From: Nymphalis io
Taxonomy: Eukaryota > Arthropoda > Insecta > Lepidoptera > Nymphalidae
NCBI RefSeq assembly: GCF_905147045.1
Contig: NC_065907.1
Location: forward strand, 7,192,001 to 7,256,000
Length of the DNA stretch: 64,000 nucleotides
Reading direction: 5' to 3'
Notes under the pieces: model-generated
Databases searched by the model: none
Seen by the model: the letters and a program-made list of their open reading frames with translations, nothing else
Told to the model about the DNA's origin: nothing
Translations under genes and position numbers: made by a program
Shown: piece after piece, positions 12,661-24,135 of the stretch
Layout of the letters: every line of letters starts with the position of its first letter
Numbering within the stretch: the stretch's first letter is position 1

Positions 12661-13344
12661 ACTACTGTATACTTATCAACAAACATGAGAGATATAATAA
12701 AATATAATACACTAAACAATAATTACTGTACGTTTGAACCGCAAAAAAATTAAACTATTATTTATTTTTTAACGAAGTTTTAAATCTCAATACAAAAAGT
12801 AATTATCATCGTTATCTAAGAAATTGTTTATTTGAATTATATAGATAGGAACTTTTTAATTGTTATATTATTCATTTATATTTAAACAAATCCTGACGGT
12901 GCACAATGTAGATTCTTAAATGGGAAAAACAAGAAACTCGATTACACTTTTTTTTAAACAAAAAATGTAGTCAAGTATATACCATCTACTAGCCGCAGAG
13001 AATAATGCACTAAATCAACGAATACTAATTGTGTACAAGCTTTAATATAATCTATTATTAATTTAAGTAATATGATTTATCTCTTTATGTATATTTAATA
13101 GAACATTTAATATTGCGTTGATAAAGTTAAAAATATCTGCGGACCTTTAAGAAACGAGTACATTGCCCCAGGAATGATGTATTGACTTTGCAGAGTCGGA
13201 TGTCAAACGTTTGTTGTTAGGTACCGAACCAAAGCCACTGACTTTTGATAGCTTAATAATATACCGATGTTTTTGTCTTTCTAGTATAAATAGTAAACAA
13301 AATACTTTCACAAATTGACATCATACACGTGTAAACTATCGATA
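12661..13344. other. AT-rich spacer
   Basis: Nothing recognised. The last nine bases (CTATCGATA, 13336-13344) are the left target-site duplication of the next SINE. Confidence 0.45.
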
Positions 13345-13653
13345 CCGTAACAGCCTGTGAATGTCCCACTGCTGGGCTAAAGGCCTCCTCTCCCTTTTTT
13401 TTTTTGAGGAGAAGGTTTGGAGCTTATTCCACCAAGCTGCTCCAGTGCGGGTTGGTGGAATACACATGTAGCAGAATTTCAGTAAAATTAGACACGTGCA
13501 GCTTTCCTCACGATGTTTTCCTTCACCGTAAACCACGAGATAAATTATAATTACAAATTAAGCAAATGAAAATTCAGTGGTGCTTGTCCGGGTTTGAACC
13601 TACGATCATCGGTTAAGATTCACGCGTTCTTACCACTGGGCCATCTCGGCTAT
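13345..13653 (-). repeat. Metulj-like SINE, full length, with target-site duplication
   Basis: The minus strand carries the complete element, head AGCCGAGATGGCCCAGTGGT to tail AGGCTGTTACGG. CTATCGATA is repeated at 13336-13344 and 13654-13662, an exact 9-bp flanking duplication that fixes both ends. It contains a T-run of 11 in the middle. The 66-codon frame inside is repeat-derived. Confidence 0.9.
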
Positions 13654-14042
13654 CTATCGATATTTTTTACTTAATTTCAGATACTAACGATCGCTATAAA
13701 GATTAAAGTGTAAATATGTAGCAAAATTGATAACGCGGACGCCGGTAATATAACTATATAACCTATTTACTTCTGTCGCAAATAATTTACTTCGGATCGG
13801 AAGTCACGTAGCGATAAATGTTAACTGCCGGTCACTTTATGTTGGATAATGTATCGAATAAATTTATGATTAACAAGATTTACGTTATAATATTTAAGAC
13901 ACTTATACCTGCATGCAACCTGACCAAATGATACGTCAAGCTTAACAATGAATTGAATAACAATGTATTATTATTATTATCTATTATTTTCTGACCGAAG
14001 TTTATCAACGGCAACCTTTAGAAGATATTTAGTGCACACTTG

Positions 14043-14135
14043 TAATCTCAATTCCCTTACTCTCATGATGTAACGAGCCAGCGATCCGACCGGAAAGAAT
14101 TCAGGCGCAGGATTTACGTGCTTTCTGAGGCCCAG
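14043..14135 (-). repeat. E-family SINE fragment
   Basis: Contains CTCAATTCCCTTACTCTCAT, GCGATCCGACCGGAAAGA and CAGGCGCAGGATTTACGTGC, the middle of the element that is longer at 36770-37078. The tRNA-like head and the other end are missing. Confidence 0.5.
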
Positions 14136-15734
14136 GTATATTATGTGCAATGTAATTATTATTTCTTGATAGAAAAACAAAAATATTTTTACGAGCTCCA
14201 GCTTTTAGTCGGTCTCACTTTTAATTTCTCATCACATTTTTAAATAAAATATAATTATAATTTTACTGAAATACAGAAAAATGACAGATATTCCCACAAG
14301 ATAATTCAGAGAATAGTTAATAAAACAATTTCAATATCTTGTTAAGATTTTCAAATGTAGAATAAAACAAAATAATATCATTAATTTAAAAAACAGAATG
14401 ATGTAAAAGTATTAACAAAAAAGATTGTATTTATTATAGATTTATGATAATATTTGTTTTGTGTCGCGTTCTGCTACAATTATTTAAAATACCGTCAGAA
14501 GACTACACGATACCACACGTAAGGTCAATGTGAATCTGCCTTAATGTGATCGTTTCCTTGATGTCTCATCCATGAAGACTTTAATGTTATGTACTTTAAT
14601 TGTAGAAGGGTTAAAAAATATTTCCGTCGTCTATTAATAAAAAAAAATGTGTATATTATCTTAGTAATATTGTTGTAAACGCGAGTATTTGTTTGTAGTA
14701 AAATATTCTATCAAATAAGGTTCATGATTAAAAAGCAGTCCATTAACGTCCCACAGACGCGCAAAGATCGTCCCCACCCTTGAGGCTTAGAGTTTTTCCA
14801 CCATATCGCTTCACTGCGAACTGATTGATATACATGTGAGAGAATTTCACAAATGCAGTAGTCCTCATAATGTTTTCTTTGATCGACGAACATAAAATTA
14901 ATTATTATAAATTCAATAAATAATAAAAGCTATCTCAGCTATTATAGGCCTTTTTTATCAACGTAATTTATATTTAATTTATACGGAAATTAGTTAAACA
15001 ACACTGTCTTCTTCTTTCGAAGGTCAAATTAATAATGACAGCAAGAGCGAAATCAGTGTTTAACTATACATCTGTTAAGCAACGTGTTTAAATAAGGCCA
15101 GTAATTGAATTCAACGTTAAAATTATTGTTTTGGTTAGTTAATTTAGCTTTTAAACGAAATTTTTCTGCTCCTTTTGTTCCCTCCGGCCAATTTGACCGT
15201 GGTGTAGTTTAATGTAGAGAAACAGAAGTCGTACCCTCATTATCCTTACTGTTAATAACATGATAATTAAAGTAACTGGATTGGTATGCAACGTATTACT
15301 TTCCTGTAAGCTCGTGTATAATTAGACTTGTGTGAATTGTGATATTCCCAGGCGATGTCTTAATAATCGTGTTGCGATTCTTGACTTTGCGAATCCCTGA
15401 ATCAATTATTATAACTTAAATAATATGTTCTTAAAAATCACATTTGTATGCTTTTGTTTTGTTTAATTCTATACAATTATTGGATATAGATTATAAGCTG
15501 TTTCGTTTTTTCTAGAGGATAGTTCATAAGGCTGATCTCAAGGTTCTGATTTGAAATAGTTTTTCACAGTAGCAGCCCGAAAATAAGAAGCTGACAGTAT
15601 TAGCAATCCCTTGCATCGGAAAGCAAATTTAGTTGATTCTGAATGGAAGAAAATGAAGGTCCCCTTTGCAGAGAGTTTCCATTTGAGAGAGATTTGCACT
15701 CACACTTGAACACTGTATTATATACTGCGCTGAT
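14136..15734. other. AT-rich spacer
   Basis: No gene is recognised. A weakly SINE-like stretch at 14735-14890 reads CATTAACGTCCCACAGACGC then a CACCATATCGCTTCACTGCG segment on the plus strand, and may be a very old minus-strand Metulj-like copy. It is too diverged to call firmly. Confidence 0.35.
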
Positions 15735-15978
15735 GGTTATTCTTTTTTTTATAAAATAGGTAAGCGGACGTACGTTTGAGCTATCTAACGGTAGTCGGTG
15801 ACCATAGATATAAGAAATATTTAATATTTCATACAACTCCAATTCGCCATTAACCTCTATAGTTTTATTGGGTCCCTCACACTCAAACCGGAACACGACA
15901 ATATTAAGTATTACTGTTTAGTAGTAGAATATGTCATGAATGAGTTGTATCTTCCGAGATGGGCTTGCGCATAGCTTA
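15735..15978 (-). repeat. B-family retroposon, old copy, interrupted by a SINE
   Basis: On the plus strand a T-run and ATAAAATAGGTAAGCGGACG mark the poly(A) end, followed by degraded middle sequence, CTCAAACCGGAACACGACAA and GAGATGGGCTTGCGCATAG. Strong divergence contrasts with the clean Metulj-like SINE inserted at its 5' end. The 98-codon minus-strand frame here is not a gene. Confidence 0.6.
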
Positions 15979-16285
15979 GCCGAGATGGCCCTATGGTAAG
16001 AACGCGTGAATCTTAACCGATGATCGTGGGTTCAAACCCGGGCAAGCACCACTGAATTTTCATGTGCTTAATTTGTGATTATAATTCATCTCGTGCTTTA
16101 CGGTGAAGGAATACATCGTGAGGAAACCTGCATGTGTCTAATTTCACTGAAGTTCTGCCACATGTGAATTCTACCAACCCGCATTAAAGCATCGTGGTGG
16201 AATAAACTCCAAACCTTCTCCTCAAAAAGAGGAGAGGAGGCCTTTAGCCCAGCAGTGGGACATTCACAGGCTGTTACGGTTACGG
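15979..16285 (+). repeat. Metulj-like SINE, full length, nested, with target-site duplication
   Basis: Complete and close to the copies at 48216 and 60492. It ends with GGCTGTTACGGTTACGG, two TTACGG tail units. ATAGCTTA occurs at 15971-15978 and again at 16286-16293, an 8-bp duplication. It sits in the older B-family copy. Confidence 0.9.
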
Positions 16286-16860
16286 ATAGCTTATTCGCCC
16301 TTAATATTCTCCGTTGGGAATGACCAACGGTAAACCTTTACAGACTGCTCGGATCACGTAAACCGCTCTATTTACTTTCACATCAAACATATCAAGAAGA
16401 AGGTTTATTAGTAATCTTTTTGTGTATCTGTGTGCACGTATCATGGGAACCCGTTTTATTAATCCTTGGTGTAATGATATATGGATCAGCATTAAGGCGA
16501 CTATTATCCCCCATTATGGATGAGTTGGTAATTGATACGTCCCGCTTAGTTTCTTTCGTCGGTTGGTGTCACGTATTAGATGTTTCTTTCAGAATCGGTA
16601 GTAGATTTGACAATCAAAAATCAACGTTAATAGGAGAGATAAGCAAGTGTGTAGTATTATTTTTAATATAATTTCATATTTTGTTTTTTTTTTCTTATTT
16701 CAATTAATTTCAACAATAGAAACAATACTAAATAAAACTCTTTTTGTCTTTGTCTTTTGGTCGAGTAATACCTGGCAGCAAGTTCCCGAAGATTTCGGAT
16801 TCAAATCCAATCAGTTTATTTTGTAATAATAATTGAAATAACTGATAATACCCTATTATG
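16286..16860. other. Spacer with an unrecognised mixed-composition stretch
   Basis: Between about 16300 and 16640 the sequence is less AT-biased and has an 83-codon plus frame opening at a TTG (16420-16671) and a 63-codon minus frame. Neither shows a domain I can name. A tRNA-like trace (GGATTCAAATCC near 16800) may be the remains of another SINE head. Confidence 0.3.
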
Positions 16861-17034
16861 GTGAGAAATATTAACCATTCTTAACACCATGGATCCGCTA
16901 TCAAACTTGGAGACTACAATGTTATAATCATTGCACTCAACACTGGCTCACTTACCCTTCAAATTTGCTGTTTGGCGGTAAACTGGGTGGCACCTACCAA
17001 GATAGGCATGTACAAAGCTCTACCTTCAAGGAAT
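16861..17034 (-). repeat. B-family retroposon, partial and old
   Basis: Plus-strand landmarks are GTGAGAAATATTAACCATTC, CACTGGCTCACTTACCCTTC, GTTTGGCGGTAAACTGG and GTACAAAGCTCTACC. The poly(A) end is lost. Confidence 0.55.
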
Positions 17035-17364
17035 TCAATAATAATTATTATTATATGTACCGTTCAGCGCACTATTATTTAACGTAAAAGAGTAAGCAAA
17101 CGATTAAAGGCTAAACTAATTGCTTAGAAGTTATAACGGTTTGTTTTAACAGCAATATTCTTACAAAGTTATGTGTAGTTTACATAATATTAATTTAATA
17201 ATAATAATAACATTTATTAATTTCTTTATTTACGTAAAATAATATATAATGTATCATTTTTTACTAGCTGTGGAACTAATAAATAAATAACTTCACCAGC
17301 GTGAGTCAAATGTCTGGTGATGTGTGGATCAAATTTTTCAACTAAATTTTAAACTGTTCCACCT

Positions 17365-17439
17365 AAGCTCCAAACCTTCTCCTCAAAAAAGATGAGGAGG
17401 CCTTATCCCAGCAGTGGAACATTTACAGGCTGTTACTGT
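17365..17439 (+). repeat. Metulj-like SINE, 5'-truncated tail
   Basis: Begins at AAGCTCCAAACCTTCTCCTC and continues through GAGGAGGCC, CCCAGCAGTGGAACATTTAC and AGGCTGTTACTG. The first three quarters are missing, as expected for 5' truncation. Confidence 0.7.
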
Positions 17440-19744
17440 CCACCTATCTATTGAGTTGACGATTTTGATTATATGACAATACAATATTGTTTACTAAAAT
17501 TATGTCGATAAAAAAAAAGAAATATGACCCCAAGAGCTTGTATTGCCAACACTACCGTCTGCGTTTACATTTGATAAGTTGTGCAATTTAAATATATACT
17601 CTTTGGATATGAAAAAAAAAAAATTAAAAGAAAAACGTACACCAATAAAAATACCACAAGTTCGTCAACCTTGAATTCAATAAAGAAACGATTTACTACC
17701 AAAAAATAATTAAGTACAACTATATCACAACATAGCAAGATCTTAATTATAAGAAGACATTTTAACGATTCGGTTTTTTTTTTAATAACCTTTATTCGAT
17801 CGTAATCTTTAACGAATAAATAATGTTAGTAATAAATCATTAATACATTTTGTATTATTTATGAATCATCAAGGCATAATCTAATCCGGTTATTTGTAAG
17901 AACACCTACACAGTAAATAAATAGGTTGCAATTTTTAATCTTACATTGTTGTGAAGTAATCATACTTGTAATAATAACCTTTTAAAAACTGATAAGGCTG
18001 ACTACATGCTGTAGACATTAAACACATATTTTTATTGGATTTATGTATTTTTATTGCGACTTTATATTAACATGTTTAAGCTTTTTGTTAGCAGTGAATT
18101 TTATCATTAAAAAAAAATAGTATAATGTAAGTTTTATATAGTTTATTTTTCGAAATCTTAACCAACCGTAATCTTATGAATATCGGAGTTGTCTTTTATA
18201 TTATATGACATTAAAATTCTATTAGAGTTGTGTGTATGCCCAACTGAAAAGGTAATATTTGTTAATTATTCTATCAATATCCAGAAATACTTTAACACTG
18301 TTCCAGATTATTACAGCCACAAAGAAAGTGACATCTTAGACATAGATATATAATACAACGTCTTAGGTATTTTTCCAGAATTCTAGATAGAATAAAAAAC
18401 ATCATATATAGCATTCTAATAAAAAATATATTAACGTTACCGGTTAAGAAGTCGTTAAGTATGTCTTAATCTTGTAAACACCCTTAGAAGCAGTACAAGC
18501 AGGACCGCAAATGGGTCACTATTACTGCAAATTACCCCCATACGAATAACAGAACAATGTATTTTTGTTTCACTATGAGAAAAAATTGTCTTTATAATTG
18601 CTTAACGGACATACAATTAATTTGAAACAATGCTAACGACGTTGTTAAACATGAAAACGTGAAAATTTAAAAACCATTTTCAAGCAATATATGTTAAAAT
18701 AAAGCAAACTTATTAAACTATTACTTAACACTCGTTATAAGCAAAAATAACACGATATATATTACACAAAAAAAACATGTAGTGTTAATAAAAAGCGGTT
18801 TTTAAATAAAAAAGATAATTTGATTAATTAAAAATTGATTTACAAAATAAATTGACATGAGTAAAAAAGTATTGAATTTAATTAAATATTGCCAAATATA
18901 TATTTTCATTAGAATGACTTGAAGCAAAAGTTCACAAACGAAATTGTGAACGCATATATACATAAAACGCGTTCAAATAATAAGTACCGCCTATTTGTTC
19001 ATAAATCAAGTTTCGAACTATTTAAAGGCAAAATACGTAGCATTTTAATGTAAAAATAAGCGCTTGCTGAATTAACTGCAGCGCATCAAGTAAAGGTCAA
19101 ATCATTTTGATAAATCACTCGAAATGTTCCCGTAGTGGACTCACGCGCATCTGTTTCACAGTATTGCAATATGTAATGTAAATCACTATAATAAATTGCT
19201 TTTAACTTGTATTTTAGTCCAGCTTTAAGGTTCGAATACAAATGCATTATCAATCGAAGCGAATTCGCTACGATCAAGCGACTGCGTATATAAGGTCGCT
19301 TAATTGCACCGGTATGGGCTTAAATTTACAAATAATACCACACTTCATTCGTTTTAACTGTACATGATCACGCAAGTGTGTTTAATTCTTAATGAAAATT
19401 AATAAATATCATGCTCTTATATCGCCTTAAAAGTAGTTGTTTTTTTTTCAAAATAGAGATCGTTGTTTTTATTTATTTCTGAAAGGTTTTACATTTAACT
19501 AATGATTTAACTTAAAAATATCCAGTTACATAATCTGTGTTAATTTTTAAAACCAATCTGCCTTTTTTTGTCCGTAAAACATCAGAACAAGAACACACAA
19601 GAAATTCTTGTTTTTAACTGCCATCTTGGTCTAACTGATTTGGTCTGGTTTCGAATCAACCCAAGATATTGTCATCAACAACCTGAAGTTGATAAAATTA
19701 CCTTTTTATACTAATGCCTCGCAAAACACATGAACTCAGCGCCC
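17440..19744. other. Long AT-rich spacer
   Basis: About 2.3 kb with no gene or repeat family recognised. A 63-codon minus frame at 19086-19277 has no domain. Confidence 0.5.
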
Positions 19745-19756
19745 TGCGCATGCGCA
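19745..19756. promoter_or_regulatory. Perfect NRF1-type palindrome
   Basis: A second perfect TGCGCATGCGCA, preceded by CAGCGCCC and followed by a TCACGTCA-like CRE half (TCTCACGTCAGA). It lies about 210 bp upstream of an ATG reading frame at 19963, an arrangement that fits a promoter and first exon. No TATA element or initiator can be assigned with confidence. Confidence 0.45.
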
Positions 19757-19962
19757 TCTCTCACGTCAGATTTATGTCCATCGAAATACAAAAGGAAATA
19801 GAAAATGTATCTATGTATTCGCATATACTTGGGCTAATGCACAATTGTAATATAATCTGTGTAAATATATTACTATAAAAATTATATATTTCGAATAAAG
19901 AACAAAATTAACGTGCTCTTAAAACAATATTAGCCCATTAGTGATCATAAGTCACAATTCAG

Positions 19963-20181
19963 ATGGCCACTGCTCAACCAAGAACAATTCCATCACAAAA
20001 ACCAAAAGACCGTCCAACGTATAATGACGCAAGTTTAAAATTTTATAATGACATCTTTTTCCAAAGCATTCGTTCATCGCAAATTTTTATAATTAGTCAG
20101 AATTTTCACAGGGGAATTCTAAATATCAAAATTTACTGTTTCGACATTATCTCTGTAATTTCTTTTGAAAAACTTAATTAA
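19963..20181 (+). other. Possible first coding exon, unrecognised
   Basis: An ATG in the context ATTCAGATGG opens a frame whose first 24 or so codons (MATAQPRTIPSQKPKDRPTY and a few more) look more protein-like than background: hydrophilic and Pro/Lys-rich, with a visible drop to AT-rich codons afterwards. Weak donor-like GT sites follow (CAACGTATAA, GCAAGTTTAA), so a coding exon could end there. I recognise no family. The case rests on the upstream NRF1-type site and composition only. Confidence 0.18.
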
Positions 20182-20996
20182 GTGTCGTAAACATGAAACT
20201 TGGGTTTAATTAAAGCCTGTATGCACGCGATTGTTATCAGACCTTCAAATTAAACCTCTTTAATGCAACCCTATTTTTTTTTTAAATCCAGCGCATCAAA
20301 ACAGAGGGAGTGGCGTGCACATCCGGTATTCTTATCGGTTCCGGTGTGTACCGCCACTGTTTAATTACAAATACTTGTGTAAATGATAAGATTTTTTTTT
20401 TTTATTTAATATGTTATCTTAAGAAATTGGGGTTCGTATCAGAGGGATTAAATCACACGATCTCTTTATATAAAATGTTTTTTTCGAAAACGGTTCTTAA
20501 ATCCGTCAAAGTTATTATTTCTAAGTGAAAGTGAATATATAAAAATGTTTTTTTTTATTAATACGACCGTTATCTCGGAGCTTATTTGCATTAGACATTG
20601 AGAATTAAAATTATATATTCGTGACCGTAAAATTTAAATTATGAGTCATACGAATACGCCAGGATGTCATGTGATGTTTTTATAAATTAAATGTATTTAA
20701 TAATAAGTAAAAGCAATTGAACTCATAAAAATACATTATTATTAAAATATGAAGGTTTTTCACTTATGTGAAAAAATGGTACAGATGCGTAAGTATGTAT
20801 ATCTTATAAATAAAAACGGTATTTTGTAAGTTTTTCTACTTCTAGTGTTACATGTATACACAAAATACGGACTCGATAGGTTGCATTGCAACTATTAAAA
20901 TAATTCGTATATTTTCGCAAGTGGAACAGCGACGTGATTTGCCTCTGAGTTTATCTTAGATATAAAAATTGATATTCCTATATATATCTACATTAA
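20182..20996. other. AT-rich spacer
   Basis: No gene is recognised. A slightly GC-richer patch at 20290-20360 (GGAGTGGCGTGCACATCCGG) precedes a 72-codon frame of AT-rich codons with no domain. Confidence 0.4.
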
Positions 20997-21162
20997 CAGA
21001 CTTCACACCGTTTGACCGATTACCATAAGTTGGAACCTATATGTATGTTTTCATAGCGATTTTTTTTTATTTTGCCACTAGATGGCGCTGCTCATCGATT
21101 TCTATTTTCTACAACATTCAACTAATTTCGTTCACACCGCGGAATTTATCTGGTTTGAATAT
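20997..21162 (+). repeat. Diverged interspersed repeat carrying a CTCF-like core
   Basis: TTTGACCGATTACCATAAG, then TTGCCACTAGATGGCGCTG, then ATCGATTTCTATTTTCTAC and ACATTCAAC, an order I recall from repeats common in Lepidoptera. Non-coding. The core at 21078-21090 is treated separately. Confidence 0.4.
21078..21090 (+). promoter_or_regulatory. CTCF-like core CTAGATGGCGCTG
   Basis: With its flank it reads CCACTAGATGGCGCTG, a very good match to the insect CTCF consensus (AGRKGGCGC core with CCA-Y upstream). The same 13-mer recurs on the minus strand at 39275-39287 and 55046-55058. It may be an insulator-type site, or simply part of a dispersed repeat. Confidence 0.4.
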
Positions 21163-21446
21163 GTTTTTTATTTATTAAATAAGTAGACGTAAATATGCTA
21201 CCTGATGGTAAGTTATCACCACCGCCCATAGACATTGGCACTGTAAGAAAAATTAACCGTTCCTTACATCGTGAATGCGCCACCAACCTATGGAACTAAG
21301 ACATTATGTCCCTTGTGCCTGTAATTACACTGGCTCACTCACCCTTCAAGCCGAAACACAACAGTACTGCTGTTTTGCGGTAGAATATCTGATGAGTGGG
21401 TGGTATCTACCCAGATGAGCTTGCACAAAGCCCTACCACCAGTAAT
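21163..21446 (-). repeat. B-family retroposon
   Basis: Plus-strand order is AAGTAGACGTAAATATGCTA, CCTGATGGTAAGTTATCACC, GTGCCTGTAATTACACTGGC, TTTGCGGTAGAATATCTG and GCTTGCACAAAGCCCTACCA. Near complete; the poly(A) end is altered to TTTATTTATTAAATAAG. Confidence 0.75.
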
Positions 21447-21778
21447 ACTAATTTTAGATTTTAAATAAATAGTTTCGTAGGATAAATGTGTGACTTACGT
21501 ATTGAGTTATACTATAAAAGAATGATCCCGTAGACTTCCCATCGTAGTAGGTCATCGCAGAGATTTTAGTGGGTAAGAATACCATATAACCCAGTTATGT
21601 AAACCTTTCCGAAGATTTATTTATTATGTTTGCGAGTGTGTATTTTTTTCACTTTATATAACAGAGGTAATCTGGCCAATGGCTCAATGCCAAAAATGAT
21701 ATCAAGATTATAGTATTTACAATATTGGAATCATTCTTAGCTTTGAGCATCTATATAAGACATTTTGTTTATTTTATT
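21447..21778. other. Spacer between two B copies, with a possible repeat scrap
   Basis: Contains TAGACTTCCCATCGTAGTAG and GTCATCGCAGAGATTTTAG, which I half-recognise as a common lepidopteran repeat segment but cannot delimit. No gene is seen. Confidence 0.3.
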
Positions 21779-22077
21779 GTTTTTTTTTTATATAGAAAAG
21801 GAAGGCGGACGAGCATATGGGCCACCTGATGGTAAGTGGTCACCAACGCTCTTAGACATTGGCATTGTAAGAAATGTCAACCATCGCTTACATATCCAAT
21901 GCGCCACCAACCTTGGGAACTAAGATTTTATGTCCCTTGTGCCTGTAATTACACTGGCTCACTCACCCTTCAAACCGGAACACAACAATATCAAGTATTG
22001 CTGTTTTGCGGTAGAATATCTGATGAGTGGGTGGTACCTACCCAGACGAGCTTGCACAAAGCCCTACCACCAGTAAT
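21779..22077 (-). repeat. B-family retroposon, full length, young
   Basis: The plus strand runs from a T-run (poly(A) end) and GGAAGGCGGACGAGCATATG to GAGCTTGCACAAAGCCCTAC. It is the cleanest copy and serves as reference for the family. The 91-codon frame inside is repeat-derived. Confidence 0.85.
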
Positions 22078-22362
22078 AAGAGTATACACAAATTTAAAAA
22101 TAAAGATATAATTTTTATATCTCATACCTGAGGTTTGTAAAGAAAGTCCTCATGCGGCTAAATTAATTTTTGAAAATGAAAGTGCTTAAATAGATCAGCC
22201 TTATAATAATTTACAAAAAATCAAGATAAAACATTAAGGATTCTTTAATCATTTTCGAGATTAAATAACTTAAAACCGAGGGTTGTAACTTTTAATCCCA
22301 TCCTCATCGCCGGTAGTAAATAAGCTCATTAATAAATATTGTTTACTTCAATTTCTTATCAA

Positions 22363-22432
22363 ACCGGTGAAAGGTAGATTAAGGGATTGAGTGAGCGGTA
22401 CCTATGGGCTCACATAAAGCCTTACCACCTTT
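22363..22432 (-). repeat. B-family fragment (5' end)
   Basis: Plus strand shows TCAAACCGGTGAAAGGTAG, GAGTGAGCGGTACCTATGG and CACATAAAGCCTTACCACC, the sense 5' end with internal deletions. Confidence 0.5.
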
Positions 22433-22909
22433 TAAATATTAAATAGACTAAAATATAGAAATAGATTACAAAAACAATTATAAAACAAAAACACACAAAA
22501 TCTTTTCTTTAAATATTATTACTTTTTATTTATGTATGTAACGTAATAATACCAAATTTAACAATTACTTATTTAATTTACGTATTATTATATTTCACTG
22601 GATATAAATCTCACGCAAGTGGTATTAATAAAAAAGTTCGTACAAATACAAGTCATAAAAGATAATGCGACACCATTACCTGATTCATTCCACAGACAAA
22701 AACCATAGCGATCAAGCCTTGAACTTTAGTTTAAACATTAGCGATTTTTTCCGCTTGCACACGCTGAATAGATGCTTAATGAACAGGAACCGAGCGAGAT
22801 GGAGTGACAGGTTCAGAGCTAAAGATATAAATAGATTACATTATTAACTTACAATTGCTAGTTATTGTAATTCGATTTTTAAAATTCGAATTATTAAAAA
22901 GCAATTATT

Positions 22910-23023
22910 ATTAGGTCCGACACCAGCGCCGTACACATCATTAATCCTTCGAGCTGTTTCTGCAGCACTGGTGCCACGGTAGAACTCGTACTCGTAAATA
23001 TACCGATATTTCATGTTTCCCAT
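22910..23023 (-). pseudogene. mariner-type transposase N-terminal fragment
   Basis: A minus-strand frame (whole frame 22862-23086) includes about 38 residues with the signature of the second helix-turn-helix of mariner/Mos1-type transposases: YEYEFYRGTSAAETARRIND followed by VYGAGV. In the family this region binds the terminal inverted repeats and is followed by a WF..RF..G linker and the DD34D catalytic core. Here similarity stops after VYGAGVGPNN, and neither linker nor core follows. The hydrophobic stretch upstream is not a normal mariner start. It is therefore a broken fragment. A domesticated DNA-binding exon is a less likely alternative, and no clear splice pair supports it. Confidence 0.6.
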
Positions 23024-23280
23024 TGTGCGATAATAAGCGACGCCAAAGAAAAAAATAATGATGAAAAAACAAATGAATGTTTTCAAAACTCAAATGTACC
23101 AGCTAAATGAATTTATAAATTTGAATTTGGAATTCTTAACCAAAGAGGAGATATTTCAGATCAACGTAGTCAGTACGACAAAACGCCAATTTCATAAGTA
23201 AGGACCTAATATTAAAAGAAATTTTACGATTAATACCTACATAGATTTTTTTAAACACATGAAATTTCAAATAGCTTGAA

Positions 23281-23333
23281 CCTGCAGTCTCCAATGAAGA
23301 TTCACGTGTTCTAACCACTAGGCCACCTCGGTT
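23281..23333 (-). repeat. Metulj-like SINE head fragment
   Basis: Plus strand shows GAAGATTCACGTGTTCTAAC and CACTAGGCCACCTCGGTTC, the complement of the tRNA-like head. The rest of the element is absent. Confidence 0.5.
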
Positions 23334-23747
23334 CTATATATAATAAATTTCACCTTATATTCCTCTGGCTCTTAAAATATTCAGCAAAGTGTAACAAATA
23401 AAACATATAATGCCGTTTGCATTCATAAAATGCTCCATTAATGCGGCTATTTTGTTTTAATAAGGTAAAAAGTATTTTAATGTCGGAAATTTAATAACGT
23501 TACACATGTCCACTCATTGTAACGCTCCGCATTTTGTTAATTGTAAAGAATTGAGTCTGTGACAGAGAACGCTGGACAAAACAAAGTGAACGTCGAACAA
23601 AAACCACATAAAACAGAAGACAGTAAATTGGTATTATATTACTTTACAGGGTCGAATAGAAACAAATTTAAAAGCATTTGCCTAAAAACAACGGCAGGTA
23701 TATTTTATGTATATTTTTGTTTTATATTTTTATTGTATAATTATAAA
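23334..23747. other. AT-rich spacer
   Basis: A 63-codon plus frame at 23559-23750 begins MTENAGQNKVNVEQKPHKTE, less AT-driven than average, but continues into ordinary AT-rich codons. I recognise no domain and do not call a gene. Confidence 0.3.
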
Positions 23748-23875
23748 TGAAAGAAAACGGACAAACAGGCCACATGGTAATAAGTCACCACCAAGGATCA
23801 ATATGTACTTTGGCAGTGTGAGAAACAGAGGTTCCATATTCCGCCAATTGGAATATTATTATACAAAAGTTTAAC
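23748..23875 (-). repeat. Divergent B-family fragment
   Basis: Plus strand shows GGCCACATGGTAATAAGTCA and GTACTTTGGCAGTGTGAGAA. These variants are shared with the copy at 25045 and absent from the main B type, so the two belong to a separate subfamily. Confidence 0.5.
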
Positions 23876-23884
23876 TGAAAAAGA

Positions 23885-24135
23885 AATAATAATAATTAAA
23901 GATTAATATATCAACGCACAGTCCAAACTGGAGCTAGCACCATAGAAATTTGCATACGGCATACCTTATACACAGTAGGTTAGCATTAAGGAAGGATTTT
24001 TGAAAACCTTTTCCTATATCAGTGATAAATTCCTAAGTCAGTGATAAAGGAGATAAAAGAGCTATGGAAATTGGCATTTAACAATTTTGAATTAAGACGC
24101 AAGCGAAGCAGCGGGTAAAGCACTATTGCCTAACA
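23885..24135 (+). repeat. G-type repeat
   Basis: Shares GAAATTTGCATACGGC-like, GGAAGGATTTTTGAAAAC and ATCAACGCAC segments with 5085-5320 and ends near GCAAGCGAAGCAGCGGG, the terminal motif of the type. It is non-coding. Confidence 0.5.

Noticed and set aside
16420..16671. 83-codon frame with a membrane-like LLILGVMIYG segment
   Set aside because: It opens at a TTG, shows no convincing splice sites and no recognised transporter motif.
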